A stretch of DNA of 64,000 nucleotides from Tetrahymena thermophila SB210 (Eukaryota > Ciliophora > Oligohymenophorea > Hymenostomatida > Tetrahymenidae): NCBI RefSeq assembly GCF_000189635.1, contig NW_002476534.1:496001-560000 (forward strand), in the 5' to 3' direction. The notes below the pieces were generated by a model that worked only from the letters and a program-made list of their open reading frames with translations, did not search any database and had not been told where the DNA came from. This document shows positions 49,376-62,500 of the stretch, piece after piece (the first letter of the stretch is position 1; the number at the start of each line of letters is the position of its first letter). Position numbers and translations under genes: made by a program.

Positions 49376-51292
49376 TCACTATCCGATTTTTTTAGTATTT
49401 TCTGCATCTATTTTTTTTGTTTCGTTTTCATCCACATTAATTGTATATCTATCTTCTATACTGGCTATTGTTTGCTTAATAGGTTCTTCAAATTCTGGAT
49501 ATACAGTAGCTACGTGATTAAGTATTTCTACAGTTCTCATAAATTAATCAAAGCTTGATAAAGTTATGTTTTATCTCATATTTTAGAGTAAATCTAATAT
49601 ATATACTTAATCTAGCTTAAGCTATGACCTAAATAAAAGTTTCCAGATAGTATAATATACTTTAAATGGATTTTTATTACGAATTTTTAATTCTTTGTTG
49701 ATACATATCATCATTTCCTTTAGGAAAATCTCTCTTTCTTTTTAGAATAGCTTTTAGTTTTTAAATGCTATTTGCTAATCTTCTCTGGCACATAAAATGT
49801 AAACAACTTCATCTAAATCCCACTTATCTTTAATTTGATAGATTCTGCTATCGACTACTCTCAATGCCTACTCATAGCCTAAATATTAAAATAAAATACT
49901 ATTTAATTTACTCTAAAAAATATTCATTTAGTTTAAAGACTCAAAATTAAAGGTTTTTAAAATTAATAATTTACTTGGTAAGGATTGCATTTTGACACTC
50001 TTGAAAAAATTAAGTAGATCAATATATTCTAGATCTTATTTATAGTGCTCTAAATAGAGCTAAATAAACCTTATATCTATATATGGAGATAAAGAATAAA
50101 GCTCTTTTGGTGAAAAGTCTAAGTAGTTTTATTTCACAAATTGATCAAAATGTTGCTTAATTTAATTATCCACTTAAACTTCTTACAGCTCAAATATTTC
50201 TAGGATTTTTTAGTAGTCTTTTGCTTGGAACTCATCAATATTCTTCAATATACAGGCATTGTAAGATTTTAAGATAGTTCTAAAATTAGTTTGCTAATCG
50301 AATAGTTGCTTTGACTTTTGCAATAAAGGTTTCTCACTGTCTTGTTAATTTATAATTTTTTAGTTATTTTCTTATTAGTTTAAAACTTGAGAAGATGTTT
50401 GATTGAGAGAGTTTTCAGTTAATTCGATTCTTCCATACATGATCTAATTTACACTATCAAGTGCCTTTTCTCTTTTAGACAACTAAGCTTCTCTTTGTAT
50501 GAGAAAATGAGAAAAGAAAAGATGACCGAATAAAACAATTTCCTATTTATTAAAATTGCTTACTTTATGAGAAAGTCTTTCAAAAACAAGTTCAAGGGAT
50601 TCCATGTAAATGTTTCTGTTAGACTTCAAAAGTTAGAGCAAACCAACAATCATTTACATTTTTTAGAGATTATCAAAATCGTTGAGTTTGTTCATAAAGT
50701 ACAGATGAAGAGATTCTGACAGTCTTTTGCTAGTAGAAGGAGAGGCATCTTCCCTGAAAGTAAATGCTTTAGGCAAAACTTTAGTTAACTTGACACATTC
50801 TTTAATATTCAAATTGTGAATATTCTTTAAGAAATATTATTCCATTAGCATCTAAAGCTTGGGAGAGCCCATTTAAATCTTAACTAACCCTTCAAGAATA
50901 TTTATTAATTATTCAGAAGTAAATCCATTTAAATTTTTAATGAAATCTTTTTCAATAATGTTGTAAGTGTTGTGATCAATCAAGCGATAATTAGAATAAG
51001 TTAAAAATATTTCATATTTTCTTTTTGTGCTATATTTGTCTAATTTTGTAAATATTTCTTTAGAAATTTCTTTCAATTATTGAATATTCTACTCATAAAC
51101 ATTAGATTCATCTTTATTCTCAGAAGATTGCTCGCTATTATTTTATGTCTGTTTTTAATCTTAAAAGTTTTTATCCTAAGATGAGCAAAACTAAGCCTTA
51201 TAAGAATTAAAAAGGTCTTTGCGTAGCTTAAGTTGGAATTTGCTTCTAAGTGTGATGTTAAATGGAACTAATCTTTTTACTATCTAAAACAT
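49376..51292 (-). CDS. Hypothetical helical protein with probable mitochondrial presequence
   Basis: A single intronless frame of 638 residues, unusual here. The first ~30 residues (MFQIVKRLVPFNITLRSKFQ followed by KLRKDLF) are rich in Arg and Lys and nearly free of acids, as in mitochondrial targeting signals. After a short Gln/Glu/Asn-rich linker the rest is globular and alpha-helical. It shows regular Leu/Phe patterns such as NLNGFTSEQLINILEGL, NLNIKECVKLTKVLPKAF, NKQEIVLFGHLFFSHFL and WDLDEVVYILCARED. These pieces resemble helical-repeat organelle proteins of the kind that handle mitochondrial RNA or translation in protists, but no C-terminal RAP domain was recognised, so function remains open. 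An apparent splice site near 49995 is rejected because the frame runs straight through and keeps hydrophobic helix character. Confidence 0.7.
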
Positions 51293-53469
51293 ATCTTTTT
51301 TAATTTACTTAATAATATTGAATCTCAATTAAAATTTTAAAGCATATCTTTTCAAAAACAGTCTACTGACAAAATAAATGCACAATATAAAAATTTTATA
51401 ATGAAAATGATTATCCAATAAAATTAAAATTAATTATAAAAATTAACAAAAACAATTTAACTTTAAAAAATTATTTGATGAATGATTTTTGAAATTATTT
51501 TCACTTTTTTATATTATATATACACAACATATCTAAACCTAATAAATTGGTATGAATTGTATTATCATTCAGTCTACTATAAATTAATTATTAAGGAGAT
51601 ATATTCTTTGAGATCCATCAATTGATATTCTCTTTGAGAGATTGTATATTCTTCTTAAATATTGATTTATTATAGGTTAAATTATTTGATAGATGTTATT
51701 TTAATTTATATAAATATTTATATTAATCTGTTTTTATTTATTGTATTAATATATTCTGAGAGTTTCCAGTAGTTGAATTATATTTGCTTTACCCCACACA
51801 GATTTATTTTTCTGAATTAACAGAAGCACATACTAAAAATTTTAATATCTTCCAATGTAGATTTAATACCAGGTATATCTAATCTCACTAATTAAGTATT
51901 TGAAAAAGAAATTTAACTTAGTGTGAAAGACAATTTACTAGATAAATTTGAATTTGTTTCTTATTAACATTTTTTAGATAAGACACCAAGAATCACCATG
52001 TATACTTTGATCATGCTAATAAAGTATTCTGTGAATAATATAAAAAGAATTTAATATCATCTACTTAATATTTAAAAGTTACTATTATTATCTTTATCTT
52101 TTTAGTATTTGATTATAAAAGGGGTGTTTTTATTTGATTTTATAAAGAGTTCATTCAACATTCTTAGAGTTGACAAAAAGCTTATTTTATTTATTTTATA
52201 AATACCTAAAGTCTTTTAAAAGGATAATTGTGTAATAAGATAATTTAATTTGGTTATAATTATCTACATTTTAATAAATCACATTTCTGAAAGCATTTAA
52301 TGATAATAGGTTAAAAAATTCTAGATTAAAATGAATCCAGTGATTTTAAACAATATTATTAAATTATAAAAAATTGGTTTGTTGCAAAAAACATTCACAC
52401 AATAAATTTATATATAGATACACACGCATAATATACTTATTCTGTTTCTTTGTTAGTACGTAAATTATTTAAGAAAAAAATAGAATGTGAACTAATTTTT
52501 ATGCACGTTTATAATCTCTCACAAAGAATTTTATCAAAATTTAATTTTCTGTAAATAAAAAAAGCAACCTTGGCATTTGATTTGTATTCAATTTATGATA
52601 TTTACTAACTGATATATTCTTATTCTTTCTCTTCTTCGATAAAAAGTGATAAAATAATAAAACTTAAATAATACCTTCTATTATCATAAAATTGTATTTA
52701 TAATATAGATATTAAAATACTGATTCACCTAGTTTAATATGTGTTTCTATTTTTACATTAATTATAATCAAAATTTATTATATCAGATTTGATTAGATAA
52801 CATTAAAAAAACAAGATGCTTTCGTGTATTTGAAATTTAACATTTAAAAATATTAAAATAGATGTTTACTATCAAAAGAATGACTCTAGTTAAAGTTCAA
52901 AATCTTTACTTTGAATTATTTGTTGCTTATTTTATATTTTTTAAATTTGTTACAAGTATTTAGTTGAACGAACATAAAAAATTTATAGTACGATAGAATC
53001 AAATATTTATTTGTAGCTTTTATTTCTATTTTATTTATTCATTTGTTTTATAAGATGAATTAAAGGGTGGGCATCTTGACTATGATACATACACACATTC
53101 AAGGTATTATATTTTTTTTGGTTTTAAAAATAAATAGCTATTTGTTTGTTTGTAATCAGAAATTTACTTAGCGTATATACGCATTCATTTATATTTATTT
53201 AATAATGTACTCTATTTCCTAGAGAATTATTCATGTGCGCACTCTCTAAAACAAAAACTGACTGATATATTTTGAAAACTGAAGTATTAAATTTCTAAAA
53301 AGAATTAATTAAGAAATAAATTGAAAAATATTCACTTCGATCCCAAATAATCAATTTAGAAATAATACAAAATTTAACAACCAAAAAAGAAAAAAGAAGC
53401 AAACAAACAAATTTTAAGTTAAAATTACTAAAAAAACTCTATTAATTAATTAAAGGCAAACTATTTACA
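51293..53469. promoter_or_regulatory. 2.2-kb divergent intergenic region
   Basis: Promoters for the minus-strand mitochondrial-type gene and the plus-strand LITAF gene should lie here. No gene was found on either strand. The 13-mer GGGTGGGCATCTT occurs at 53065-53077. The right end (from about 53330) becomes CA/AA-rich, typical of a 5' leader before the ATG at 53470. Confidence 0.4.
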
Positions 53470-54043
53470 ATGGATAACTAAAGTTTCAATAACATCCCTC
53501 TTGCAACAAACTAAAATAATACTGACATGAGCATTCAAATGGTCAACCCATAAATGATGCATCACATTCCACATACTTAGAATTAAATGTACGCTCCTTA
53601 GATGATGAATTAATAATAGTTGCCTAACTAATACTAACATTAACAAATGATGATGATGCAACATCCTTAAATGATCCAGCAATAGTTCCCTCTCATATAA
53701 TAGCAACAATAGCAAAAACCAATATTTTTATATCCTGCAACCCCATAATGTAATTAATTTCAAATCATTTTTACCTTTTTTAATTAACTATTTATATAAA
53801 TTAGAACCTACTTCTAGATATAGTCAGCCCTTGTATTGCTCTAATTGCTAAAGAGTTGTCCCATCGCTAGTAGAATTTTAAGCTGGAAAGGGAGCATGGG
53901 TATCAGGTCTAGTGATAGGCCTACTTGGATGTTGGGCTGGATGCTGCTTAATCCCATGCTGCAATGAAGACTTCTAAGATGCTGTTCATTAATGCACTAT
54001 CTGTCACCAACAGCTCGGAAAAAAATAATTCCTCTTTGATTGA
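53470..54043 (+). CDS. LITAF-domain membrane-associated zinc protein
   Basis: Exons 53470-53749 and 53805-54043, 172 residues, about the family size. The N-terminal ~93 residues are extremely rich in Met, Gln, Pro and His, with MMMMQHPQ and a run of six Gln. The C-terminal LITAF domain has its two zinc knuckles: CX2C at Cys105/Cys108 and HxCX2C at His155, Cys157 and Cys160. Between them is the Gly/Cys-rich hydrophobic hairpin GAWVSGLVIGLLGCWAGCCL followed by IPCCNEDFQDAVH. In animals LITAF (SIMPLE) sits on late endosomes and lysosomes, the hydrophobic stretch dipping into the membrane and the Cys pairs binding zinc. An endolysosomal role here is inference. All zinc ligands are intact. The intron falls at the start of the domain. 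Confidence 0.92.
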
Positions 54044-56529
54044 ATTTAAAACCTGAACTGAAAATTAATAATAAAAACAAAGGAAATGTAGCCTTTGCTA
54101 ACTAACTAACTAACATCTTTTCCTACTTACTAAAAGCTCAACAAAAGTTGAAAATAAACAAAATATATTATAATTAAAACCATAACAACCATAATCTTAA
54201 TTGAACTCACGTACTTTAGTATTATAAGTAATATAAGTAGAATTCCAGTATGTTTCTTTCGGTGCATAGCTAATGTTTATAAAACAAATAAAAATTTTGG
54301 TTCGCTAATTTAATTAATTATCTCTCGATAAATAAATTTTTCTTGCTTACAACTTTACTATATAAAAGCAATTGAATTAGTTCTAAAAGAAAAAAGCAGC
54401 AAGCAAGCTATAAGTAATTTTTTATAATGCTTTGATTTGATAAATGAAAAAGTCTTAATAGATCAATTCTCTTTTGCTTCATTTTCAATTTCCTAACTAA
54501 ATACACGAGCGAATGCATATTTGAATATAAACACTATCTATCAATCAATCTATAATAAGATTTTAAAAATAGAAAAAGAAATGAATACTAAATCTAATCT
54601 ATATTATTTATTAATTTAACTTATTATTTTGTGTATATAATATAAGTATATAGTATTAATTAACTTTCTTTCTTTATATATATATCCCTATAGATATTAT
54701 AACTAGTTTACTTTTTATCAACTCTAAATTTTTTAATTTATTCTTTTATTAAAATAAAAATATTTAGGTTAAACTTTTCATTTACTTTCTAATTAATTAA
54801 ATACTTAAACTTTTTTAAAAATAACCTTTGCTTTTTTAAATTATTTTTTTTTTAATTCATAAATAAATTAATAACACTTTAAAATTCTAGTAATTAAAAT
54901 AAAATATATAGGAATAGTTATATATTATTATTTGTATTTATTTACTAATGACAAAAAATAAATAAATTAAAAAAAAATTTATTTTTTTATTTTAACTAAA
55001 AACTATCAATTTATTTTATTTATTTTTATTTTAATTTTTGTAAATGAAAATAAAAAATTTTAAATATTTCTGGAAATTATTTTCTTTTTCAAATTATTTT
55101 AAATAAAATTATCTTTTAGTCTTTTATTTTCTTAGATTAGTAATTTGAGAACAAGTTGATAGAAAGCTCTAAGAAGAACAAAATAATTTAGAATATTATA
55201 AAAGCTAAATAATTCAATTTATATTGAAAATATTTCAAATCTAATAATAGATTTTTTTTAAATCATCTTTTTTAGCATTGAAAGTAAATCTAAAAATCTA
55301 CATACAAGCTTTGTATACCATTTCTAATAAAAAACCTTATTTCAAAAAGATTAAATGAAAAAATGTGGTTTTCATTATATAGATTAAATTGGACTTAATT
55401 GAACAAATAATGAGTTTTATTTTTATTAAATTAATAATGATTTTTTATTAAAGTATCTTTGGCTAAAATTAGAAAACTTATAGATTAATTTATATTGAGA
55501 GTAGTTTTAAATTAAAAAAATTAGAGATTTTTCTAAAAATATTTATATTATAAAAAAGTATTTATTTAGTACTAACAAAAAATATTAAAATTTTCAATTT
55601 TCTTTTTACATGACTAGCACAAAATAATAAAAAAACAAAAATTGATAAAAATAAACTTTAGTTCTACCAATAAATTATTAATTTTTTCTCAATACTATTT
55701 ATAGATTTAAATTATTTTAGCTATAACTTTTTTGTTAATTATTTTATTTTAATACATAAATTTATTATGAATAATTAAACTACTTAAATTAATATTTAAT
55801 TTAACTTATGAAAGTTTAATTTATTAAAATTTATGGAGTCTAAACGAGATAAAAAGAAAAAATAAAGTTAAATTTTTTAAAGTTTGTCTATCAATAAATT
55901 AAATAGGCATTGTGATATAAGCAAATTATTCTTTTAATATTTTAGGATCAAAACTCATTAAATATGCTTTGAATTTTTTTTCTTTTCTTCTTTTTGAAAA
56001 GTGTCTTAAAATAAATTAAGAAATTTTAGTTCTATGCAACAGGTGATTTTTATAAAATCAAAATATATTTGATGCTAATATTATAAATTTATTGCAGTTT
56101 ATACTGTACTTTTTTTATATTTTAAATGCTAATATCAATTTAAAATTTGAGCAGTCATGAATTTTAATTTATTCATACTTGTAAGTGTAACAAGAATTTA
56201 TTTCTTTAACTTCGCCTGGTTTATCTGTAATGGTTGATTTAATATGTGGAATAATTTATTTAATATAAAAAAAATAAATATTTATGATTTTTTCATTGAA
56301 TTATTACTTATGTTTTAAGTAAACTTGAAAATTTTAATATTTATCTATCAAAGATAATTATTGTTTGAAATGTGATTAAGCTAATCATAAAATTAATTGT
56401 AATTAAGATATATACAAAAAGTAAATAGTAATTATATTTACATATATATTTATTAAATTAACTTTAACAAAATAACAATTAAATAAATAGATTCTACTCT
56501 ATATACTAAGTAAACTACTACAAGCAAAA
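54044..56529. other. 2.5-kb intergenic region, extremely AT-rich
   Basis: No gene, RNA or repeat could be supported. Alternating TA runs occur near 54676-54684. The stretch should contain the 3' UTR of the LITAF gene and the promoter of the P4-ATPase-like gene. Confidence 0.4.
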
Positions 56530-59500
56530 ATGCTTAAGCAAGTACTAACATTAATCTAAATGAATAAATAACTTAATAAAATTTTTTATATTAGAATGAT
56601 GAGTAAATCGAAGACCTGGATAACTTATATATTGAAAGTAGATCATTTAATATTTCTTTAAAAATCCTCATTAAAAATATTCAGAAAAAGATGGAGAAGT
56701 ATAAAAGGTTTCCAACACTATCTAAAATTAGTTTTTGAGTAAAAAAAATAAGAAGAAAAGACTATTAAATCATAATGAGATGAGCTAGGAAGAATAAAAA
56801 AATAACGATGATAAAGATTAAGGTAATGATTTAGTTTTTTGATCAAATTTATTTGTGCTAAGCATTTATTAAATTATTAATTTTTAAGACTACATAAATA
56901 GATATTTAGATGATCATCTTTATGATTAAGACATTGGAATTTAATATGGAGCTTAATAAAATTACAAATAATCTTTAGATACATCTTTATAACATAAAGA
57001 GAGTATTGCCGGAAACGATTTAAATAAAACAAATGATTAAATCCTACTTTAATCAATGTACCCTACAACTTCAAGAAGAAATACGAAATAGCTTAACACA
57101 TAAAGGATGAATACTCCAAGTTCAGAAGCTGATATATTTTAATAGAAAAGAATTGATTTAGATGACTTTAATTTGACAAGAGACCTTAATGAATCAAGGG
57201 ATTAAGATACAAGCATTTTAAACAAGCAGAACAGTTCGAGACTAGAGTACCTAATAGATAGAGGTTATTCAAGCGGAAAAGACTAAAGTAATTATTATCT
57301 TTCTAAATTAATCAAAAAGTAAACAAAATTTACACAGATATTTAAGAGTTTATATTTTATTTGTGTGGTTTTAATTAAACTTTGTTAAATAATCTTTTAT
57401 AACTGCAGGTTTAATGGAAAAAAAAGATGAATTTTAAATCAATTTAAGGAAGTTAAATGAGCTTTTAGCTATTGATGAAGAAGAAATAAGTAAAATTTAT
57501 TTATTGAATCATTCCATTTTTATAATATTTAAATTTTTAAAAGTTCAATAAAATGAAGGAGATTAAAATAAACAAAATCATGAAGAGTAATAAAAATAAT
57601 TAGAATAATTTGGGGATAACATATTCAAATTAAGCAAAATCTTAGAAAATTAAAATGATATAATTGAGCAAATAAGTAAATCTTAAAATGTTTTAAGTGT
57701 AAATTTTTAATATATTATAATTATATTTAAAAATATTATTAAAGCATCAAGTAGACGATAGTCTTAGGAGAAAATACCTAGTTAAATTGAATTAGAAAAC
57801 TAATAAAAAGTTAATGAGAGTATAGAGAAAGTTTCTACTTTTAATGATGTTTTGAAAAGAAGTAATATTTTTTTAAAAAAAGATGTTTCTTAAAAAAATA
57901 TTAAAAGGAAAATAAAAGAGGCTAATAGGAGCAAATGAAGTTGTCTAATATGAAAAATAAAAGAAATTTCCATAATAAATATCTAAAATAGAAGAAATTT
58001 TAAATGAAGAAGGAAATACATTGTAAATTAAAGATCACAGTAAATATTAAAAAAATAAATTTATATTAAATTTTATAAATAATTTTAACAAACAGTATAA
58101 AAAATGAAAGAAAAGCAAGAATTCCCATCAAAAATTTCTAATATTGAAGAAATTTTGTAAAACCAAAAAACATTTTAGATGACACCTTATGAAGATCAAA
58201 GAGAAAAGTTGGATCAAAATAAAAACTAAGATAAAGGGTTTTATAGCGTTTTACATAGATTGGACTCAGTCTTAGAAAAAAATAATAACTATTATCACAA
58301 TGAATGTAAATATTTATTTTTCTAGGAAAATTTAGAATTTTAAATGTAAAAGCAAAAAATTATTTGATAAAATGAATTATTAATTTTTAAAAAAGGCAAA
58401 TAAAAATTAATGCTAAAATTAAATTAATAAATTTTAAATTTAGTTTTTCAATAAAAAAATTGTGTTTAAGAAATCATAAAATTTATTTAGAGAAAAAATA
58501 AATTAATTTTAAAGAGAAAGACATTAATTTTACTTTTAAAAGAATTTTTTTAAAGAAGTATGAAATTTGAGCTTTTTTTTCATAATTAATTAGAACCAGC
58601 TACTCAGGATTAAATTTTGAATACTTCCTTAGCATTAGATGCTAATTAGTCAAGGGTAAAAAGTCAATTTATAAGGGTTTTGGAAAAAGATGCTTCTTAA
58701 TTTCAAATAAGTAAAATTGATCTGGATAGAACTGTAAATAATACGAGTATGATTTAAATTGATGAAAAATACAATTTAAATAAATAAACTTCTTAGAACA
58801 CTGACAATTATTATGAAAAATTAGCCAAATTGTAAAGTACAGAACAGCCTGAACTTGAGAAAAATATTAATTCTAAAAAATCTTTTTATCATGTATTTTT
58901 CATGGATTCTGAATAAAATACAAAACTTTTTAGAGATGGATTTAGCTTTAAGTCCTTTATGCCTTTGACTTCCATTTAGTTTCGTCCTCCAGTTAAAAAT
59001 TAAACTTTTTTTATTGGAAAAAGAAAGAAAAAAAATGAAAAAAAGAATAATATGAGCCCACAGCCCTCAATTTTGCATTTTATTCTTTATCTGCTTTTAA
59101 AAATTGTATATAAATACATAAACATTATATTACTATTTGGATATATTATTATGATTTTACTTAATGATTCACACAGTTAAATAGGGACTTAGATCTTAAC
59201 AATTTTTTTCTATTTCTTTGTATAATTATTGCTAGAATATTTTGTCAAGCAAAGAATCTAATTTTAATTTAAAATTGATGGATAAGAATGCATTAAGTAC
59301 TGCTATAAATCGAATTAATTTATCAATGTTTAAAGAGGAAATCTCTACTAAGGAGACATTGTTAAAATTTATAAAAATAGTAGATTTCCAGCTGATACTT
59401 TATTACTTTGCACTAACTCATCTAAAAGCACTTTGATTGTTTAGGATTTTGAAAAAGTAAAACAAATAATATTAATTGATTCAATTTTTTAATTTATTAA

Positions 59501-62500
59501 AAATTGTTTTATAAAAAAGATTAAGACTAAAATAGTTCCTTTAGAATTAAAAAACAATTTTCCAAGCTGCGAAGCTATTAATTTATCTGTTTTGAATGGA
59601 TAGATTAAAGACATGCCTAGTACTTTTTACACTGGTTCTTCAAAGGGATGGAAGGCATTAGTAAAGATAGAGAGTTTAAATAGTTTTTATGTTTCTGAAG
59701 AACATATCGCTTCAAGAAATTCTATTTTGAAAAGTGAAGATTTTGTGTATGGAATAGTTGTTCTAACAGGAATTTATTCTACAAACAATGGAATTACATA
59801 TGAAAAAGAAGTGTTTAACTCTCCTTTTTATAGATATTATGATGTTATTATTTAAATTATTAAATTCTGTTTATTGTTAGTTGTCATTCTATTCAGACTT
59901 GGCCTATTTGAAGTAGCATTAGGAACTGCATATACAACTTACTTTTTTGAGAAATACATGCTAAATATTTTAGTAATTAAATTCAATTTTCTTTAAAAAA
60001 AAGCATTATTTAATTAACTTATTTCATTATTGTGTGAATTTAGTTTTTTTATCACTTTTAACATAAAAAAATATAATTAAATTAATTAATTAACTAATTA
60101 ATTAAACATATTTATTCATTTATTTAGGGTATTTTGCTTGCTTTCTTTCCTTTAACCTTATTTATTGCACTCTCTTTAGTGGATCTTATTCAAAAAAAGC
60201 TAATACAAAAATGCGAAATCGTAAAAATCAACAACAATCCTGATGAAATATCATCAGATTAATCATCTTCTGAAGATAAATAGTAAAAAAAACCTTAATA
60301 TATGGTTTAAGTAATTAAAGAAGATTCAAATTATAAGAAAAAAGAAGGAATATAAATTTTAGATGCATAAAAAATATAACATCTAGGTGACATTCAAGTA
60401 ACTGTTTCAGAAATAGATTAAATTTTGATTAAATCCATAAAATGTTCTGCTATTTCTTTTGAAAATATAATAATTGAAGCACAAAACATAAGAGTAATTT
60501 ATCTATTTATTTATTGAATAATTTTAACTTTATCTAATCAATACTCATTGTATTAATAAAGAAAATTATTGAAAGCAATGATTAAGAAAATGAAAAGCTA
60601 AAACAGAAATTAGTTGAGATATTATAAGTTGGAATATTGTCATGCAATTAGATATAGAGGAATAAATTAGATGAGGCATTTATTAAAGCATTTGAAGGTA
60701 ATCAATTAAGTTTTGAAGATATTACTGATGATATGAGTAATGTAAAGAGTACTGTCATTGCAAAAGAATCAAATTTTAAATCTTATAAACTTTTATATTA
60801 GCATGAGCTTTCTGATATGTAAGTTAATATTTTTGAATCTTAAAATGGGTCTTATAGAATATTTGTGAGAGGATTAGCCAGAAGTATGGTTCATAAGTTA
60901 AAATGCTAAGATGATTTAGTTTATATTTAAAATTTAATTGAGTCTCCATAATTTAGCTCACTATAATGTTATATCTTAGCATCAAAGTCCATAGATTAGC
61001 ATGAGCTAGTATAGATAGCTTCAGCTTTTTCTACTAATTTTCATGAAGTAAATGAAATATTATCTAAATTTACATAAAATTTGACATTCAAATGCATGAC
61101 ATCTTTTGAGTATGAGTTTGAAGAAAGTCTTAAACACTTGTAAAAATCAGGGATTCGAAGTTGGTACTTGACATCTTAAACTAAGATTAATAGTTCGTTT
61201 TTTGAATCAGAAATCCCTACATATTCATTTTTCTGTTAAAATAAAGATGAGTTAATTCAAAATATAGATAAAACCTTTGATGATTTGGTAATTTATTTAC
61301 ATAATTTAAATTCTCTTAAAAAAAAAACAAACAAAACCAAATTAATTTTAATTTAATAATGTATTTCCTCGAAATAATTGTATAAATCTCCTTCAAGAAA
61401 TAAAAATTTTTTAGTGATATTTTTTATTAAAATTAAAAAAATTAATGATCAAAAATATATATATATATAATACAGTTTACGATAGCCACTTTTATTTAAA
61501 TTTTATTATTTTTAACTCTTAAAAGCGATTAAAGAAACTAGAAGATCCTATTCTCAAATAAATAATCAAGTACAGTCTTCCATTTAATATAGAATCTGAT
61601 AACTTAACTTTTAATGTTCTTATTAGTTAAGATGATCCAACAAATAAATTTTAGCAAGAATAAACTTAAAAGGCATTAATAAAATACTATACTATGATGC
61701 TTTATGCAAAGAGAACTATTGTTTGGAATTTATCCTAATTTGATAAAAATTAGTTTTTGTTAATGGTAAAAAATGTATTAAATGTTTAAGTGAATTTCAT
61801 GGGTATTGGATTAAACGATTAAGATATTTCAATATTGGGGCCAAGTTAAGTTAGTGTTTACTTAAATGATAAGCAATTTGAACAAACTTTTTACCCAGAT
61901 ATTATAAATTATTCGGATTTTATAATTGAAGATATAAAAGATTTAGAACTGCTGGTTTTAAGCTATGGGAGATAACATTTCAATAAAACAGCAATAATTG
62001 CTAAATAAATAATTGAAAGAAACTTTACCTACGTATTTATAGAAATTCTATATAGATTCTATGCTGGATTTGCTACATAAAGTTTTTTTTGCTATAAATA
62101 TTATTTACTTCTTGAGATCTTTTTTAGCTTTGGTAATTCGATATATCTCATGTTTAACTTTGATTTATCAATTTCCGACTAATATAGATATCCTATTTGC
62201 TACTTGCAGAGTTAATTTGATGAAAATACCTCATTTAAATCAATATTGAAATCTTTTTTGAGATCTTTTTACTAAGCTCTTGCTATCATCTTCATAATCA
62301 CTGAAGTAAATTTAAATATTTATTAAACTCTGCTTTTCTAAGCATTTCCCATAAATATAACTAGATTATGAAGGAACCAATAGATTCATCAGGAAAAATT
62401 TATAGCCATTAATTGATATCTTTAACAGCCTTTATCACTTTTTATAACTATTAAAAGATCAAGACAGTAATTCGTTCTGCACAATTATCCTTATCTATGT

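Noticed and set aside
49930-49998. Possible intron (GT near 49994, TTTTTAG near 49932) in the minus-strand mitochondrial-type gene
   Set aside because: The reading frame continues through it without TGA, whereas splicing it out breaks the frame of the downstream conserved-looking helices.
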